A DNA stretch of 64,000 nt from positions 62,001-126,000 of the forward strand of contig NZ_KE332395.1 of assembly GCF_000409775.1 (NCBI RefSeq). Direction: 5' to 3'. Both the position numbers and the translations under genes were made by a program. The notes under the pieces were generated by a model, which worked only from the letters and a program-made list of their open reading frames with translations, was not told where the DNA came from and did no database searches. Below are positions 19,354 through 28,223 of the stretch, one piece after another. The DNA comes from Litchfieldella anticariensis FP35 = DSM 16096 (GTDB lineage: Bacteria; Pseudomonadota; Gammaproteobacteria; Pseudomonadales; Halomonadaceae). Position 1 is the first letter of the stretch, and each line of letters begins with the position of its first letter.

Positions 19354-20433
19354 ATGTCCGAATCGATACCCGCAGCCCACCACGCCACCATTCTCGAAGT
19401 GGCCAAAGAGGCCGGCGTCTCCAAGACCAGTGTCTCCCGCTACTTCGGTGACGAGCGCGAACGGCTGTCGCGACAGATGCAAGCACGCATCGCGGCGGCG
19501 GCCAAGCGCCTCGGTTACCGTCCCAACCAAATGGCCCGTGGCCTCAAGGGCGGTCGCTCGCAGCTGATCGGCATGCTGGTGGCGGATATCCGCAACCCCT
19601 TTTCGGTAGCCGTGATGCACGGTGTGGAGCAAGCTTGCCGAGAAAAGGGCTATTCGCTGCTGGTATGCAATACCGACAACGACCCGGCTCAGGAACGCGA
19701 CCACCTGAACCTGCTGGCGTCCTATCGAATCGAGGGATTGGTGATCAATGCTGCTGGGCAGCCAAGTCGCGAGCTACGGGCTTTCGCCCGCCAGGGCACG
19801 CCACTGGTGTTGCTCGACCGGCTGCTGAGCGACTTTGAGGCCGACGTAGTAGGACTCGACAACGCTCAAGCCATCGACATGGCCATCGACCATCTTCAGC
19901 ATCAGGGCTACGACGATGTCCTGTACCTCAGCGAACCTGTGGCTCAGGCGAGTTCTAGGCAAGCTCGCCTACAACGATTCCAGCAACGGATGGCAAACGA
20001 ACCAGCGCTGAATGGCGAAGCCCACAGTCTGGACCTCGACAACGAGACCCAGCGCTTGCCTGACATCATCACTGCCTTTCTGGCACGTGCGTCACATTCC
20101 GCTCCCGCAATACTCTGCGGTAATGGCAATGTCACCCTGACGGTCGCCCATGTCTTGCAAGACCAGCGGATCCCTCTTGGTAGCGTCGGGCTGCTGGGTA
20201 TCGACGAGTTGGAATGGTGCTCACTGGTTGGCCCTGGCATCACCACCCTGGCACAGCCCACCGACGCCATCGGCCGTGCTGCCGTGCAAAGCCTGCTGCA
20301 GCGGCTGGAGAAGCCTCAGCGCCAGACGCCACCACGTCGCACACACTACCAGCCACGCTTGACCCCCCGTGGCTCGACATGTCGTCCGGACACTACCAAC
20401 CAGTGCGATCCAGTTTCTCAGGAGCGGCCATGA
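19354..20433 (+). CDS. ptxS: LacI-family regulator, PtxS-like
   Basis: A 359-residue regulator. The N-terminal LacI helix-turn-helix (about 12-60) includes TILEVAKEAGVSKTSVSRYFG and the hinge helix. A periplasmic-binding-protein-like ligand domain (about 68-335) follows (LIGMLVADIRNPFSVAVMHG). In pseudomonads PtxS represses 2-ketogluconate genes and responds to 2-ketogluconate. The downstream KguK/KguD-like genes point to the same role here. The stop overlaps the kinase start (ATGA). The last ~20 residues are poorly conserved in appearance. The ribosome site is weak. Confidence 0.75.
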   Translation: MSESIPAAHHATILEVAKEAGVSKTSVSRYFGDERERLSRQMQARIAAAAKRLGYRPNQMARGLKGGRSQLIGMLVADIRNPFSVAVMHGVEQACREKGYSLLVCNTDNDPAQERDHLNLLASYRIEGLVINAAGQPSRELRAFARQGTPLVLLDRLLSDFEADVVGLDNAQAIDMAIDHLQHQGYDDVLYLSEPVAQASSRQARLQRFQQRMANEPALNGEAHSLDLDNETQRLPDIITAFLARASHSAPAILCGNGNVTLTVAHVLQDQRIPLGSVGLLGIDELEWCSLVGPGITTLAQPTDAIGRAAVQSLLQRLEKPQRQTPPRRTHYQPRLTPRGSTCRPDTTNQCDPVSQERP

Positions 20434-21416
20434 CGCAACCCACCTCTTCCCCCGAGATTCTCGCCTTTGGCGAGGCCATGACCCTGTTCATCGCCGATTC
20501 CCCCGGAGACATGGCCGACGTCGAACACTTCGAAAGACGTATCGCCGGTGCCGACACCAATGTTGCCATCGGCCTGGCACGGCTCGGCTTTCGGGTTGGT
20601 TGGCTAAGTCGCGTCGGCGACGACAGCTTTGGCACCTACATTCGTCGCACTCTGGAAGCCGAAGGTCTGGATTGTCGCCACTTGGTGGCCGACCCAGAAC
20701 ATCCCACCGGCCTGATGTTCAAGGAGCGCGCCACTGACGGCACCGACCCGCGCATCGAATACTTTCGACGCGGCAGCGCCGCCAGCCATTTGTCGCCGGC
20801 CGATGCTGAGCGGGTGGATTTCGACGCCGCCCGCCACCTGCACGCCACCGGCATTCCACCAGCGGTTTCCGCCACCTGTCGTGAGCTATCCTGGCACATG
20901 CTGGAACAGGCGCGGGACGGGGGTGCCAGCATTTCCTTCGACCCCAACCTGCGCCCCAGCCTATGGGCCAGTGAAAGTGAGATGCGCGATACCCTCAATG
21001 CCATGGCCGGTAAAGCCGACTGGGTGCTGCCGGGCCTTGAGGAAGGGCGTCGGCTGACTGGGCTGGAAACGCCCCATGACATCGCGGGTTTCTATCTCGA
21101 CCGAGGGGTTAAGGCGGTGATCCTCAAGCTTGGCCCGGAAGGCAGTTACTACCGTGGTACGCTCGGGGGGCAAGAGCAGAGCTTCACCGTGCCAGGCTTC
21201 CCGGTCACCGAGGTGATCGACACCGTGGGTGCCGGCGACGGCTTCGCGGTGGGTGTGGTCAGTGCGCTACTCGACGGGCTATCGCCACAGTCGGCAGTAC
21301 GACGCGGCAACCTGATCGGCGCCCAGGCGATACAAGTCGTCGGCGACATGGAAGGCCTGCCCAGCCGTGCACGGTTGAATGAGTTGGAAGCCACCCTTCC
21401 CAGCCTCGGCGATTGA
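20430..21416 (+). CDS. kguK: PfkB-family sugar-acid kinase, 2-ketogluconate kinase-like
   Basis: A 328-residue ribokinase-fold kinase. FGEAMTLFIAD lies near the N terminus, the sugar-binding GADTNVAIGLARLG at about 40-53, and the catalytic DTVGAGDGFA at 264-273 with Asp270 as base. The overall pattern follows pseudomonad KguK, which phosphorylates 2-ketogluconate to 2-keto-6-phosphogluconate. KDG kinase is the main alternative. AGGAG lies 6 nt before the ATG at 20430, and the start overlaps the regulator stop by 4 nt. Confidence 0.78.
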   Translation: MTQPTSSPEILAFGEAMTLFIADSPGDMADVEHFERRIAGADTNVAIGLARLGFRVGWLSRVGDDSFGTYIRRTLEAEGLDCRHLVADPEHPTGLMFKERATDGTDPRIEYFRRGSAASHLSPADAERVDFDAARHLHATGIPPAVSATCRELSWHMLEQARDGGASISFDPNLRPSLWASESEMRDTLNAMAGKADWVLPGLEEGRRLTGLETPHDIAGFYLDRGVKAVILKLGPEGSYYRGTLGGQEQSFTVPGFPVTEVIDTVGAGDGFAVGVVSALLDGLSPQSAVRRGNLIGAQAIQVVGDMEGLPSRARLNELEATLPSLGD

Positions 21417-21458
21417 AGCCCAACCATGAAGAAGGGCCCGACTATGAAGGAAAGCGAC

Positions 21459-22445
21459 ATGACCAAGCGCATCGTGGCGTTCAGCCGCCTCAAGGACTCG
21501 CATCTCGAACAACTGCGGCAAGAGTTCCACGTCGACTACTTCGAACGCCTCGACAATACCGACGATCCAGACTTCCGAGCCGCACTCGCACAAGCCCATG
21601 GCATGGTCGGCTCAGGCCTCAGGATTACACCTGAGCTGCTCGACGAAGCCCCTCATCTGGAAGCCATCGCCACGATTTCGGTGGGCTACGACAATTACCC
21701 GGTCGACGAGCTGACCCGACGCGGCATCCTGTTGTGCAATACTCCCGACGTGCTCACCGAGACCACAGCCGACACCGGCTTCCTGCTGATCATGACGGCG
21801 GCACGCCGCGCGGTGGAACTCGCCGAATTCGTCAAGCGTGGCGACTGGCAAGAGAGCATAGGCGAGTCACACTTCGGTAGCGACGTTCATGGCAAGACCC
21901 TGGGCATGATCGGTCTTGGCCGTATCGGGGCTGCCATCGCGCGTCGTGGTGCCCTGGGTTTCGGGATGCCGGTGCTGTATTCCAACGCCTCGCCCAAGCC
22001 AGCGCTCGAGAAAGAACTGGGTGCAAAGCGCTGTGAAATGGACGAATTGCTGGCGCAGTCCGACTTCGTGTGCGTGACCGTGCCCCTCTCCGCCGACACC
22101 GAGCACCTGATCGGCGCCCGCGAGTTCAAGCTGATGAAGCCTTCAGCGATCTTCGTCAATATCGCGCGCGGCAAGGTGGTCGATGAAGCGGCACTAATCG
22201 CGGCGTTGGAGATGGGCGAAATACACGCCGCGGGTCTCGACGTCTTCGAACAAGAGCCCCTCTCGCCAGAATCCCCCTTGCCATACATGCCCAACGTCGT
22301 GGCCCTGCCGCACATAGGCTCGGCAACTCATGAGACACGTGATGCCATGGCGCAACGCTCAGTGGACAACATCACCCTGGCGCTGAAGGGCAAGCGGCCC
22401 ATCAGCCTGGTCAATCAAGACGCCTGGCAGCACCGTCATCAATAA
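21459..22445 (+). CDS. kguD: D-2-hydroxyacid dehydrogenase, 2-ketogluconate reductase (KguD/GhrB) type
   Basis: A 328-residue enzyme with a Rossmann motif GLGRIG (152-157) and the catalytic triad Arg237, Glu266 and His285 in the typical IARGKVVDE, DVFEQEP and LPHIGSAT contexts. Given the adjacent kinase, the likely reaction is reduction of 2-keto-6-phosphogluconate to 6-phosphogluconate. Glyoxylate/hydroxypyruvate reductase activity is common in this family. The start is uncertain: in-frame ATGs at 21426 and 21444 also have purine-rich upstream sequences. 21459 best matches the family N terminus. Confidence 0.8.
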   Translation: MTKRIVAFSRLKDSHLEQLRQEFHVDYFERLDNTDDPDFRAALAQAHGMVGSGLRITPELLDEAPHLEAIATISVGYDNYPVDELTRRGILLCNTPDVLTETTADTGFLLIMTAARRAVELAEFVKRGDWQESIGESHFGSDVHGKTLGMIGLGRIGAAIARRGALGFGMPVLYSNASPKPALEKELGAKRCEMDELLAQSDFVCVTVPLSADTEHLIGAREFKLMKPSAIFVNIARGKVVDEAALIAALEMGEIHAAGLDVFEQEPLSPESPLPYMPNVVALPHIGSATHETRDAMAQRSVDNITLALKGKRPISLVNQDAWQHRHQ

Positions 22446-22459
22446 GATTCGAGGTCCTT

Positions 22460-23137
22460 ATGTCGTCACCTCTCTGCCTGCTTTTCGACTCCGACGGCAC
22501 TCTGGTCGACAGCGAAATCCTGCTGGCCCAGGTGATGGCGGAAGTACTGCCAAGCTTCGGTTTGCCCTTCACCGCCGAGCAGTATATGGAGGAATTTCGT
22601 GGCGTGCGCTTTTTGACCATCGTGTTGACACTGGAAGAGCGCCACGACGCGCTCGATGACGAGCGGCGCCAGCACTTGGAACAACAGATGCGCCGTCGCA
22701 TGGAGGAGCGCATGCGTGAGGAGCTGCAGGCCATCGCCGGCATGGCGGAAGCACTAGATGTCCTGGGTGTTCACCCCAAGGCCGTGGTCTCCAACGGCCC
22801 CGAACGCAAGATCCGCTGCGCCATGGAAAGCACCGGCCTGGGCCGGCACTTCGGTGACAACCTGTTCAGCGCCTATTCTCTCGGCGTATGGAAACCGGAC
22901 CCCGCGCTCTACCTCATCGCCGCCGAGAGCATGGGCCATGCCCCCGAGCACTGCGTGGTAATCGACGACGCAGCGGTGGGTGTGGCCGCCGGCTTGGAAG
23001 CCGGTATGCAGGTGATCCACCTCAACCATTTCCCCGACACTGAAATGACACCCGAAGGCGCCATCGCCATCCACCATGCCAGCGAACTGCCGGCAGCGAT
23101 CGCCCGGTTGGCGCAGGGCAGTCCCGTGACCGCCTGA
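22460..23137 (+). CDS. HAD-superfamily phosphatase, YieH-like
   Basis: A 225-residue HAD hydrolase. Motif I is FDSDGTLVDSE with nucleophile Asp10 and acid Asp12, motif II lies in VVSNGP, and the metal-binding acidic pair is in CVVIDDAAVG. The VVSNGPERKI...WKPDP layout follows E. coli YieH (6-phosphogluconate phosphatase). It is 14 nt after the reductase, so cotranscribed. A phosphatase beside a route ending in 6-phosphogluconate may relieve sugar-phosphate excess. A paralogue lies at 45444. Confidence 0.75.
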   Translation: MSSPLCLLFDSDGTLVDSEILLAQVMAEVLPSFGLPFTAEQYMEEFRGVRFLTIVLTLEERHDALDDERRQHLEQQMRRRMEERMREELQAIAGMAEALDVLGVHPKAVVSNGPERKIRCAMESTGLGRHFGDNLFSAYSLGVWKPDPALYLIAAESMGHAPEHCVVIDDAAVGVAAGLEAGMQVIHLNHFPDTEMTPEGAIAIHHASELPAAIARLAQGSPVTA

Positions 23138-23145
23138 TACCCCCA

Positions 23146-23269
23146 GCATGTCGGCCAACCGGCTGGGGTCCTGGCCAGTGGCCAGCTCGGCGAGAAGCTT
23201 GCTGGAGATGGCACCCCAGGCAACGCCTGAACGGCCCACCAACCGATCGGCACGAGGTCCGGCGAGCAC
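23146..23269 (-). pseudogene. Probable C-terminal remnant of an FAD-dependent amine/amino-acid oxidoreductase
   Basis: Minus-strand reading gives GVAWGAISSKLLAELATGQD (about residues 15-34 of the fragment) and then PSRLADML. This resembles the C-terminal FAD-closing segment of DAO-family oxidoreductases (compare GLTRGTISGKLIAEYALG in the intact gene at 25860). There is no start, no upstream domain, and the frame runs on into the antisense of the HAD gene. It is most simply a leftover 3' end. The identity is tentative. Confidence 0.4.
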
Positions 23270-23415
23270 CAGGCCTCGGTCACCCCGTCTCGATCACCTG
23301 CTGGACCATGGCCTCTACCGACTTTGGCCCAAAAGAAGGACAAGCATCATGATCGTCAAGGGACCACACTAGTCAGGGTAAATAGCCAATACCACAAGTC
23401 AGGAGGAATGCAGGC

Positions 23416-23841
23416 ATGTTCAACAAGATCATAGTTCCGGTGGACCTGGCGCACTTCGATGTGATCGAGCCCTCGCTTCAGGTGGTGGCGGACCAAGCCA
23501 GGCACTATGGTGCCGAGGTCTGCTATGTAGCGGTCACGGCCACCGCTCCCAGCAGCGTTGCGCACACCCCAAAAGAGTATCAGCAGAAGCTGGAAGCCTT
23601 CGCCCAGGAGCGGGCCAAGGTGCATGGCCAGCCGGTCAGTGCCCGAGTCATCACTAGCCCCGACCCTGTCGCCGACCTGGACGACGTGCTGATCAAGGTC
23701 ATCCAGGAGGTCGGTGCCGACCTAGTGATCATGGCCACCCATCCGCCGTCGCATCTGGACGTCGTCATCCCATCCCATGGCGGCAAGATCGCTACTCATA
23801 CCAAGGCTTCGGTGTTCCTGGTGCGTCCCAGGCAAGGATGA
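23416..23841 (+). CDS. Universal stress protein (UspA family)
   Basis: A 141-residue single-domain Usp. The N-terminal MFNKIIVPVDLAHF strand carries the ATP-site Asp. The C terminus has LVIMATHPP...SHGGKIATHTKASVFLVRP, the G-2x-G-9x-G/S region in slightly altered form. A TCAGGAGGAATG ribosome site precedes the ATG. It is flanked on both sides by gene remnants, and its expression partner is unclear. TeaD of the Halomonas ectoine TRAP system belongs to this family, but no TRAP gene is adjacent. Confidence 0.88.
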   Translation: MFNKIIVPVDLAHFDVIEPSLQVVADQARHYGAEVCYVAVTATAPSSVAHTPKEYQQKLEAFAQERAKVHGQPVSARVITSPDPVADLDDVLIKVIQEVGADLVIMATHPPSHLDVVIPSHGGKIATHTKASVFLVRPRQG

Positions 23842-24022
23842 CGCCTACATTTTCCATCTCGGCGTCGACAAAGCGGGGTTCCCGCAACGAAAATTCGCGA
23901 AATCTCGCTAGCGTGAGTGGATCGCCTTCAATCACAGTAGGCTCGGCATCATGCTGCGATAGACGTTATCGGCCCCGCTGGTGGCCGCCGTGACGTAGTA
24001 GTGGTCTTCGTCGATGCGACAA

Positions 24023-24238
24023 GGAGCGCATCACCTGCTCGCCGTCAATTTCCAGCTCCAGGGGCACGAACTGTCCCGGCTTGAAGAAGAACAATACCGG
24101 CTACTGCATGCTAAAACAGTAGGTTCGGGCGTCCTGAGTTTCCTGAGTGATCTTGAGGCAGCGCACCAAGTGGCGACCATTGGTCCAGGTCTGGGTGTTG
24201 ATAGGGTTGAGAAATTCGGAACTGGTGAAGCTGGTCAT
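24023..24238 (-). pseudogene. gbcB: gbcB pseudogene (glycine betaine catabolism ferredoxin reductase), truncated with internal stop
   Basis: From ATG 24238 the minus strand reads MTSFTSSEFLNPINTQTWTN and continues like GbcB/hybrid ferredoxin reductases. Codon 46 is TAG (24101-24103), after which PVLFFFKPGQFVPLELEIDG resumes in the same frame. Homology stops abruptly at EQVMRS, around 24023, so the FAD/NAD and [2Fe-2S] domains are missing. GbcB supplies electrons to the Rieske betaine monooxygenase GbcA. No gbcA was seen. A nonsense mutation plus truncation makes this a clear pseudogene. Confidence 0.8.
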
Positions 24239-24328
24239 GAGGCACTTCCTACAGGCAAACCGCCATCCCCGGCCGGCGGCAGGGGATGGCGAGTCAGGGT
24301 CTTGTCATGTTATCGACGGATAGCTGGA

Positions 24329-25834
24329 TCAGGACAGCTGGATCCAGGTCGTCTTCAATTCGCAGTACTGGTCATGGGCATAGATCGACTTGTCCCGCCC
24401 ACCGAAGCCGGACTGCTTGTACCCGCCGAATGGCGTGGTGATATCGCCCTCCGAGAAGCAATTGACAGAGACGGTGCCAGCCCGAATCGCCGCAGCCATG
24501 CGATGCACGGTATTGAGGTCATCGCTCCATAGCGAGGCCGCCAGGCCATAGCAAGTATCGTTGGCAATGGCGATGGCCTCCTCCTCGGTATCGAACGGAA
24601 TGACCGCCAGCACTGGTCCGAAGATCTCCTCCCGAGCCACCGCGGCATCCTTCGGCACGTCGTCAAAGATGGTCGGGGCGACGAAATAGCCACCGCTCTC
24701 TTCACGGATACGGCTACCGCCCGTTATCAGCTTCAGCCCGTCGGCCTTGGCCTGATCGATATGGGACAGCACCTTGTCCATGTGATCTTTCTCGATCAGG
24801 GCACCAAGCTGCACACTGGGATCCAGGGGATCGCCCGTGATCCACTCCTCCTCGAGCTGGCGCTGGATCTCGTCGACCAACGCCTCCTTCACCGAGCGAT
24901 GCACGATCAGGCGCGAACCCGCCGAGCAGTTCTCCCCCATGTTCCAGAACGCGGCAGCCAGGACATTGCTCGCGACAGTCTTGAGGTCACTGACATCGGG
25001 CATCACTACCTGCGGATTCTTGCCTCCGCACTCCAGCACCACGCGCTTGAGGTTGCTCGCTGCCGAGTATTCGAGAAAGCGGCGCCCTACCTCGGTGGAA
25101 CCGGTGAAGGCGGCCAGGTCGATGTCGGGATGCAGACCGATGGCCTTGCCGGCCACATGACCAAGTCCCGGCACTACGTTCAACACACCGGCCGGGATGC
25201 CGGCCTCATGGGCCAGCTCGGCGAGTCGCAGCGTGCTAAGTGACGTCAGCTCCGCGGGCTTGAGCACCACGCTGTTGCCGGTAATCAGGGCCGGTCCCAG
25301 CTTCCAGCCAGCCATCATGGCGGGGAAGTTCCACGGCAGCACGGCGCCGACGACCCCGATCGGCTCACGGCTGATCGTCGCCACCACGTCCTTGGCGGTC
25401 GGCGACACAGCATCGTAGAGCTTGTCGGCGGCTTCAGCGTGCCAGCGGATGGCATTGGCGGTATCGGGGATATCGACATTGAAGCATTCGCCGATCGGCT
25501 TGCCCGCTTCCAGGGCCTCCAGCACAGCCAGTTCGAGACAGTGTTCTTCGATCAGGTCAGCGAAGCGCTGCATGATGGCCTTGCGGTCGGCGGGGGCGAG
25601 TCCCGACCAGCCCCCGGTCTCGAAGGCCCGGCGGGCGGCCTGGACAGCGAGGTCCACATCAGTGTCGTCACAGGCGGCTACCTGAGTCAGGGTCTCCTCG
25701 GTGGCGGGGTTCAGGGTGTCGAACGTTTCGCCTGAACTCGCGGGAACGAAGCGGCCGTCGATGAAGGCCAGGTTGCGATATTCGAGTTGCTCGATCTGAC
25801 GCGCAATGGCATTCGGAGTCAGAGTATCGGACAT
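24329..25834 (-). CDS. NAD(P)-dependent aldehyde dehydrogenase
   Basis: A 501-residue ALDH-superfamily enzyme. The oxyanion Asn lies in PWNFPAMM (about 169), the NAD site at FTGSTEVG (243-250), general base Glu268 in LECGGKNP, and catalytic Cys303 in GENCSAGS. It resembles PuuC-type gamma-aminoaldehyde dehydrogenases. In this cluster the likely substrate is alpha-ketoglutarate semialdehyde from hydroxyproline breakdown. GAGGAG lies before the ATG at 25834, and the gene is 25 nt downstream of the FAD oxidoreductase. A fragment of a related gene occurs at 34101. Confidence 0.88.
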   Translation of the reverse strand: MSDTLTPNAIARQIEQLEYRNLAFIDGRFVPASSGETFDTLNPATEETLTQVAACDDTDVDLAVQAARRAFETGGWSGLAPADRKAIMQRFADLIEEHCLELAVLEALEAGKPIGECFNVDIPDTANAIRWHAEAADKLYDAVSPTAKDVVATISREPIGVVGAVLPWNFPAMMAGWKLGPALITGNSVVLKPAELTSLSTLRLAELAHEAGIPAGVLNVVPGLGHVAGKAIGLHPDIDLAAFTGSTEVGRRFLEYSAASNLKRVVLECGGKNPQVVMPDVSDLKTVASNVLAAAFWNMGENCSAGSRLIVHRSVKEALVDEIQRQLEEEWITGDPLDPSVQLGALIEKDHMDKVLSHIDQAKADGLKLITGGSRIREESGGYFVAPTIFDDVPKDAAVAREEIFGPVLAVIPFDTEEEAIAIANDTCYGLAASLWSDDLNTVHRMAAAIRAGTVSVNCFSEGDITTPFGGYKQSGFGGRDKSIYAHDQYCELKTTWIQLS

Positions 25835-25859
25835 TGTTGTTCTCCTCGTGTCGGATGGT

Positions 25860-27188
25860 TCAGAGTTCGGTTCCGGCTTGCCACTCCTTCCAGGCAAGGG
25901 TCGAACGCACCCCCATACCGAGCAGTGGCTCGGGGGGATTTAACTGCGGCTTTGGCTGTTCCAGCATGATGTCGAGCAGTTCGCTCTCGACGCCGAGCGC
26001 ATACTCGGCGATCAACTTTCCAGAGATCGTGCCGCGCGTCAGGCCCAGCCCGTTCTGACAGACGGCACTAAAAACGCCCGGGGCGATCTCGCCGAACGGC
26101 GTGCCGCCGTTACGGGTCAGGCACAGCGCGCCACCCCAGGTGTATTCCAGCTCGACTCCCCGCAGCATGGGGAAGCGCCTGTCGAACGAGCGTTGATGGG
26201 CGACGAGCGCACGCTTCAGCCTGCTCTCACCGGTGCTGACATTCGGGTTGTAGGTGAACGTATTGCGGATGCAGATACGTCCGTCTCCCATGCGACGCAC
26301 CGTCGTGCCCATTGGGTCGGCCGGAATCAGCCCCCAGCTCTCCTCTCCACCCAGGTCCGCCAGCTCTTGCTCGTTTAGGGGCCGAGTCAGGCTGCCGTAG
26401 GTATAGACGGGCAGGAGGCGCCCCTTGAGTCCAAGCTGGCCGAACTGTGCGGCATAAGCGTTGTTGGCGAGCACCAGCCGGGGCGCCTTGAGCCGCCCCT
26501 TGTCGGTGACCAGCGTATGAGGATTGCCGACGTTGATCTCGCGGACGGGGGTGTCCTCGAAGAGGCGGACGTTCTCCGGCAAGGTGGCACCGAGTCCGCG
26601 TACCAGCGCCGCCGGCTGGACCAGCACCGCTCCTGGCGAATGCAGTCCGGCGCGATAGAAGCCAGTTCCGGTCACCGCCTTCATCTCCCGGGCATCGAGT
26701 TCCCGACAAGGCTCGCCCAGAGCAGCGAGCCCCTTGGCGAAGGCCTCCAGCGCGCGGAGGCCATGAGTCTCGACCGCCCCATGCAACTTGCCTTGCTCGC
26801 GCCAATCGCACTCGATCGCATGGCGCTGCACGATTTCGCGCATGTAGTCGATCGCCCCCCGGTTGAGCTGGATGAGCTTGCGATCGGCCGACTGATCGCC
26901 TGTGTAGCTATGCGAATTCAGGTTATGCGGCAAATCCACCATGAAACCGGAATTGCGCCCGGAGGCGCCGAAACCGACACGCCGGGCATCCACCAGGGCG
27001 ATGGCAGCGTTCGGTTGCAGCTCGGCCAGCCGCCGAGCGGCGGCCAGGCCGGCCAGTCCCGCCCCCAACACCACCCAGTCGGCCTTCACTTCCCCGTGAA
27101 GTGGTGTCGACGCGGGCGGCGGAGGCAGTGTCTCGTACCAGCCACAACGCCCGTCGTTCTGGGGCAGGAAATGGCATGTCAACTGCAT
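25860..27188 (-). CDS. FAD-dependent oxidoreductase (DAO family)
   Basis: A 442-residue flavoenzyme with dinucleotide-binding motif GAGLAG (42-47). A SGRNSGFMVDLPHNL segment resembles PuuB/OoxB-like oxidoreductases, and the C-terminal GLGLTRGTISGKLIAEY closes the FAD site. Family members oxidise amines or D-amino acids. Beside a DapA-family deaminase and a racemase-family enzyme, oxidation of cis-4-hydroxy-D-proline to the pyrroline carboxylate is the natural candidate; gamma-glutamylputrescine oxidation is the alternative. It is 24 nt from the dapA-like gene in the same operon. Confidence 0.82.
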   Translation of the reverse strand: MQLTCHFLPQNDGRCGWYETLPPPPASTPLHGEVKADWVVLGAGLAGLAAARRLAELQPNAAIALVDARRVGFGASGRNSGFMVDLPHNLNSHSYTGDQSADRKLIQLNRGAIDYMREIVQRHAIECDWREQGKLHGAVETHGLRALEAFAKGLAALGEPCRELDAREMKAVTGTGFYRAGLHSPGAVLVQPAALVRGLGATLPENVRLFEDTPVREINVGNPHTLVTDKGRLKAPRLVLANNAYAAQFGQLGLKGRLLPVYTYGSLTRPLNEQELADLGGEESWGLIPADPMGTTVRRMGDGRICIRNTFTYNPNVSTGESRLKRALVAHQRSFDRRFPMLRGVELEYTWGGALCLTRNGGTPFGEIAPGVFSAVCQNGLGLTRGTISGKLIAEYALGVESELLDIMLEQPKPQLNPPEPLLGMGVRSTLAWKEWQAGTEL

Positions 27189-27212
27189 GGGGCGAATCTC
27201 CAGCGTAAGAGG

Positions 27213-28103
27213 TCAGCCGCGGTGCTGAACCAGTGCGTCATAGGTACGCCGGAAGCTGGTCTTCTCGGCTTCGCTCAGCGGTAGCAGCGGGGCCCGCGCA
27301 GGCCCAACAGACAGACCCGCCAGTTCACAGCCGTGCTTGATGTACTGGCAGAACTTGCCGCCCTGCTCGAGCAGGTTCAGCATCGGCAACAGACGCATGG
27401 CGAGCTCGCGGCCGGCGACGAAGTCCTGGTCGACGACACAGGCCTGGTACAGCGCCACATGCTCGGGAGCCAGGAAGTTGGAGGCGCCGCAGACCCAGCT
27501 CCGCGCCCCCCAGACGAAGAACTCCAGCACCTGGTCGTCCATGCCGCAACTCAGCTGCAGCTGATCACGGAACTCGGTCGCCAGTGAATGCATCCGCTCG
27601 ATGGAGCCGGTGCTTTCCTTGATCGCCTGGAAGTTCGGGCGGTCACGCAAGGCCTCGATGAACTCGAGGCTCATGGGTGTACCGGTGCGGTCGGGAAAGT
27701 TGTAGAGCATGATCGGCATGTCGAGGGCATCGTCGACACGGCGGACATGAGTCAACAGCTCTTCCTGGGTCGGCTGGCAATAGTAGGGAGCGGCCACGAG
27801 AATGGCATCGAAACCGGCAGCCTTGGCATGCTGGCCAAGCTCCAGGCTGTCTTCTGTCGTGGTGGCATTGATGCCCGCCATGATCGGGATACGGCCCTTG
27901 GCATGGCCTGCCACGGCGTCGAAGACCTGCTTGCGTTCTTCCTTGCTGAGGGCATAGTACTCGCCGGTGGTGCCGCCGATGATGAGGCCATGCACCCCTT
28001 GGTCGATCAGCGTGTCGACCACATTCTTCAGCGTGTCGAGCTGGATGGAGCCGTCCTCGCCGAAAGGGGTTACGACGGGTGTCCAGATACCATCGAAATT
28101 CAT
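27213..28103 (-). CDS. DapA-family lyase/deaminase, candidate pyrroline-4-hydroxy-2-carboxylate deaminase
   Basis: A 296-residue aldolase-fold enzyme. Motif GGTTGEYYAL (43-52) lies at the carboxylate site, with Tyr134 in YNFPDRTG and Schiff-base Lys162 in AIKESTG. Biosynthetic DapA is rarely linked to FAD oxidase and aldehyde dehydrogenase genes. The LhpC branch, which converts pyrroline-4-hydroxy-2-carboxylate to alpha-ketoglutarate semialdehyde, is. The assignment is therefore by context. N-acetylneuraminate lyase-like activity is a less likely alternative. It is the first gene of the leftward three-gene operon. Confidence 0.8.
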   Translation of the reverse strand: MNFDGIWTPVVTPFGEDGSIQLDTLKNVVDTLIDQGVHGLIIGGTTGEYYALSKEERKQVFDAVAGHAKGRIPIMAGINATTTEDSLELGQHAKAAGFDAILVAAPYYCQPTQEELLTHVRRVDDALDMPIMLYNFPDRTGTPMSLEFIEALRDRPNFQAIKESTGSIERMHSLATEFRDQLQLSCGMDDQVLEFFVWGARSWVCGASNFLAPEHVALYQACVVDQDFVAGRELAMRLLPMLNLLEQGGKFCQYIKHGCELAGLSVGPARAPLLPLSEAEKTSFRRTYDALVQHRG

Positions 28104-28223
28104 ATCGTCACCTAGTTATATGGCATTAGTTGTATGGAATGTTGTGAGGCAGCCACATCGGCCGTGGACTCAGAATAAACAGCGATCAGGAGTCGCAAAA
28201 GAAACCTTTTTTGCCACCAAACA

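Noticed and set aside
23140-23168. Terminator after the first HAD gene
   Set aside because: CCCCAGC/GCTGGGG can pair, but the loop is long, there is no U-run, and the sequence is better explained as part of the oxidoreductase remnant.
23873-23886. GCGGG/CCCGC mini-hairpin after usp as a terminator
   Set aside because: A 5-bp stem with no U-run is too weak to call.
24000-24532. A 172-residue plus-strand open frame over the gbcB relic and the aldehyde dehydrogenase end
   Set aside because: It is antisense to the recognisable gbcB pseudogene and to the aldehyde dehydrogenase, with no recognisable domain.
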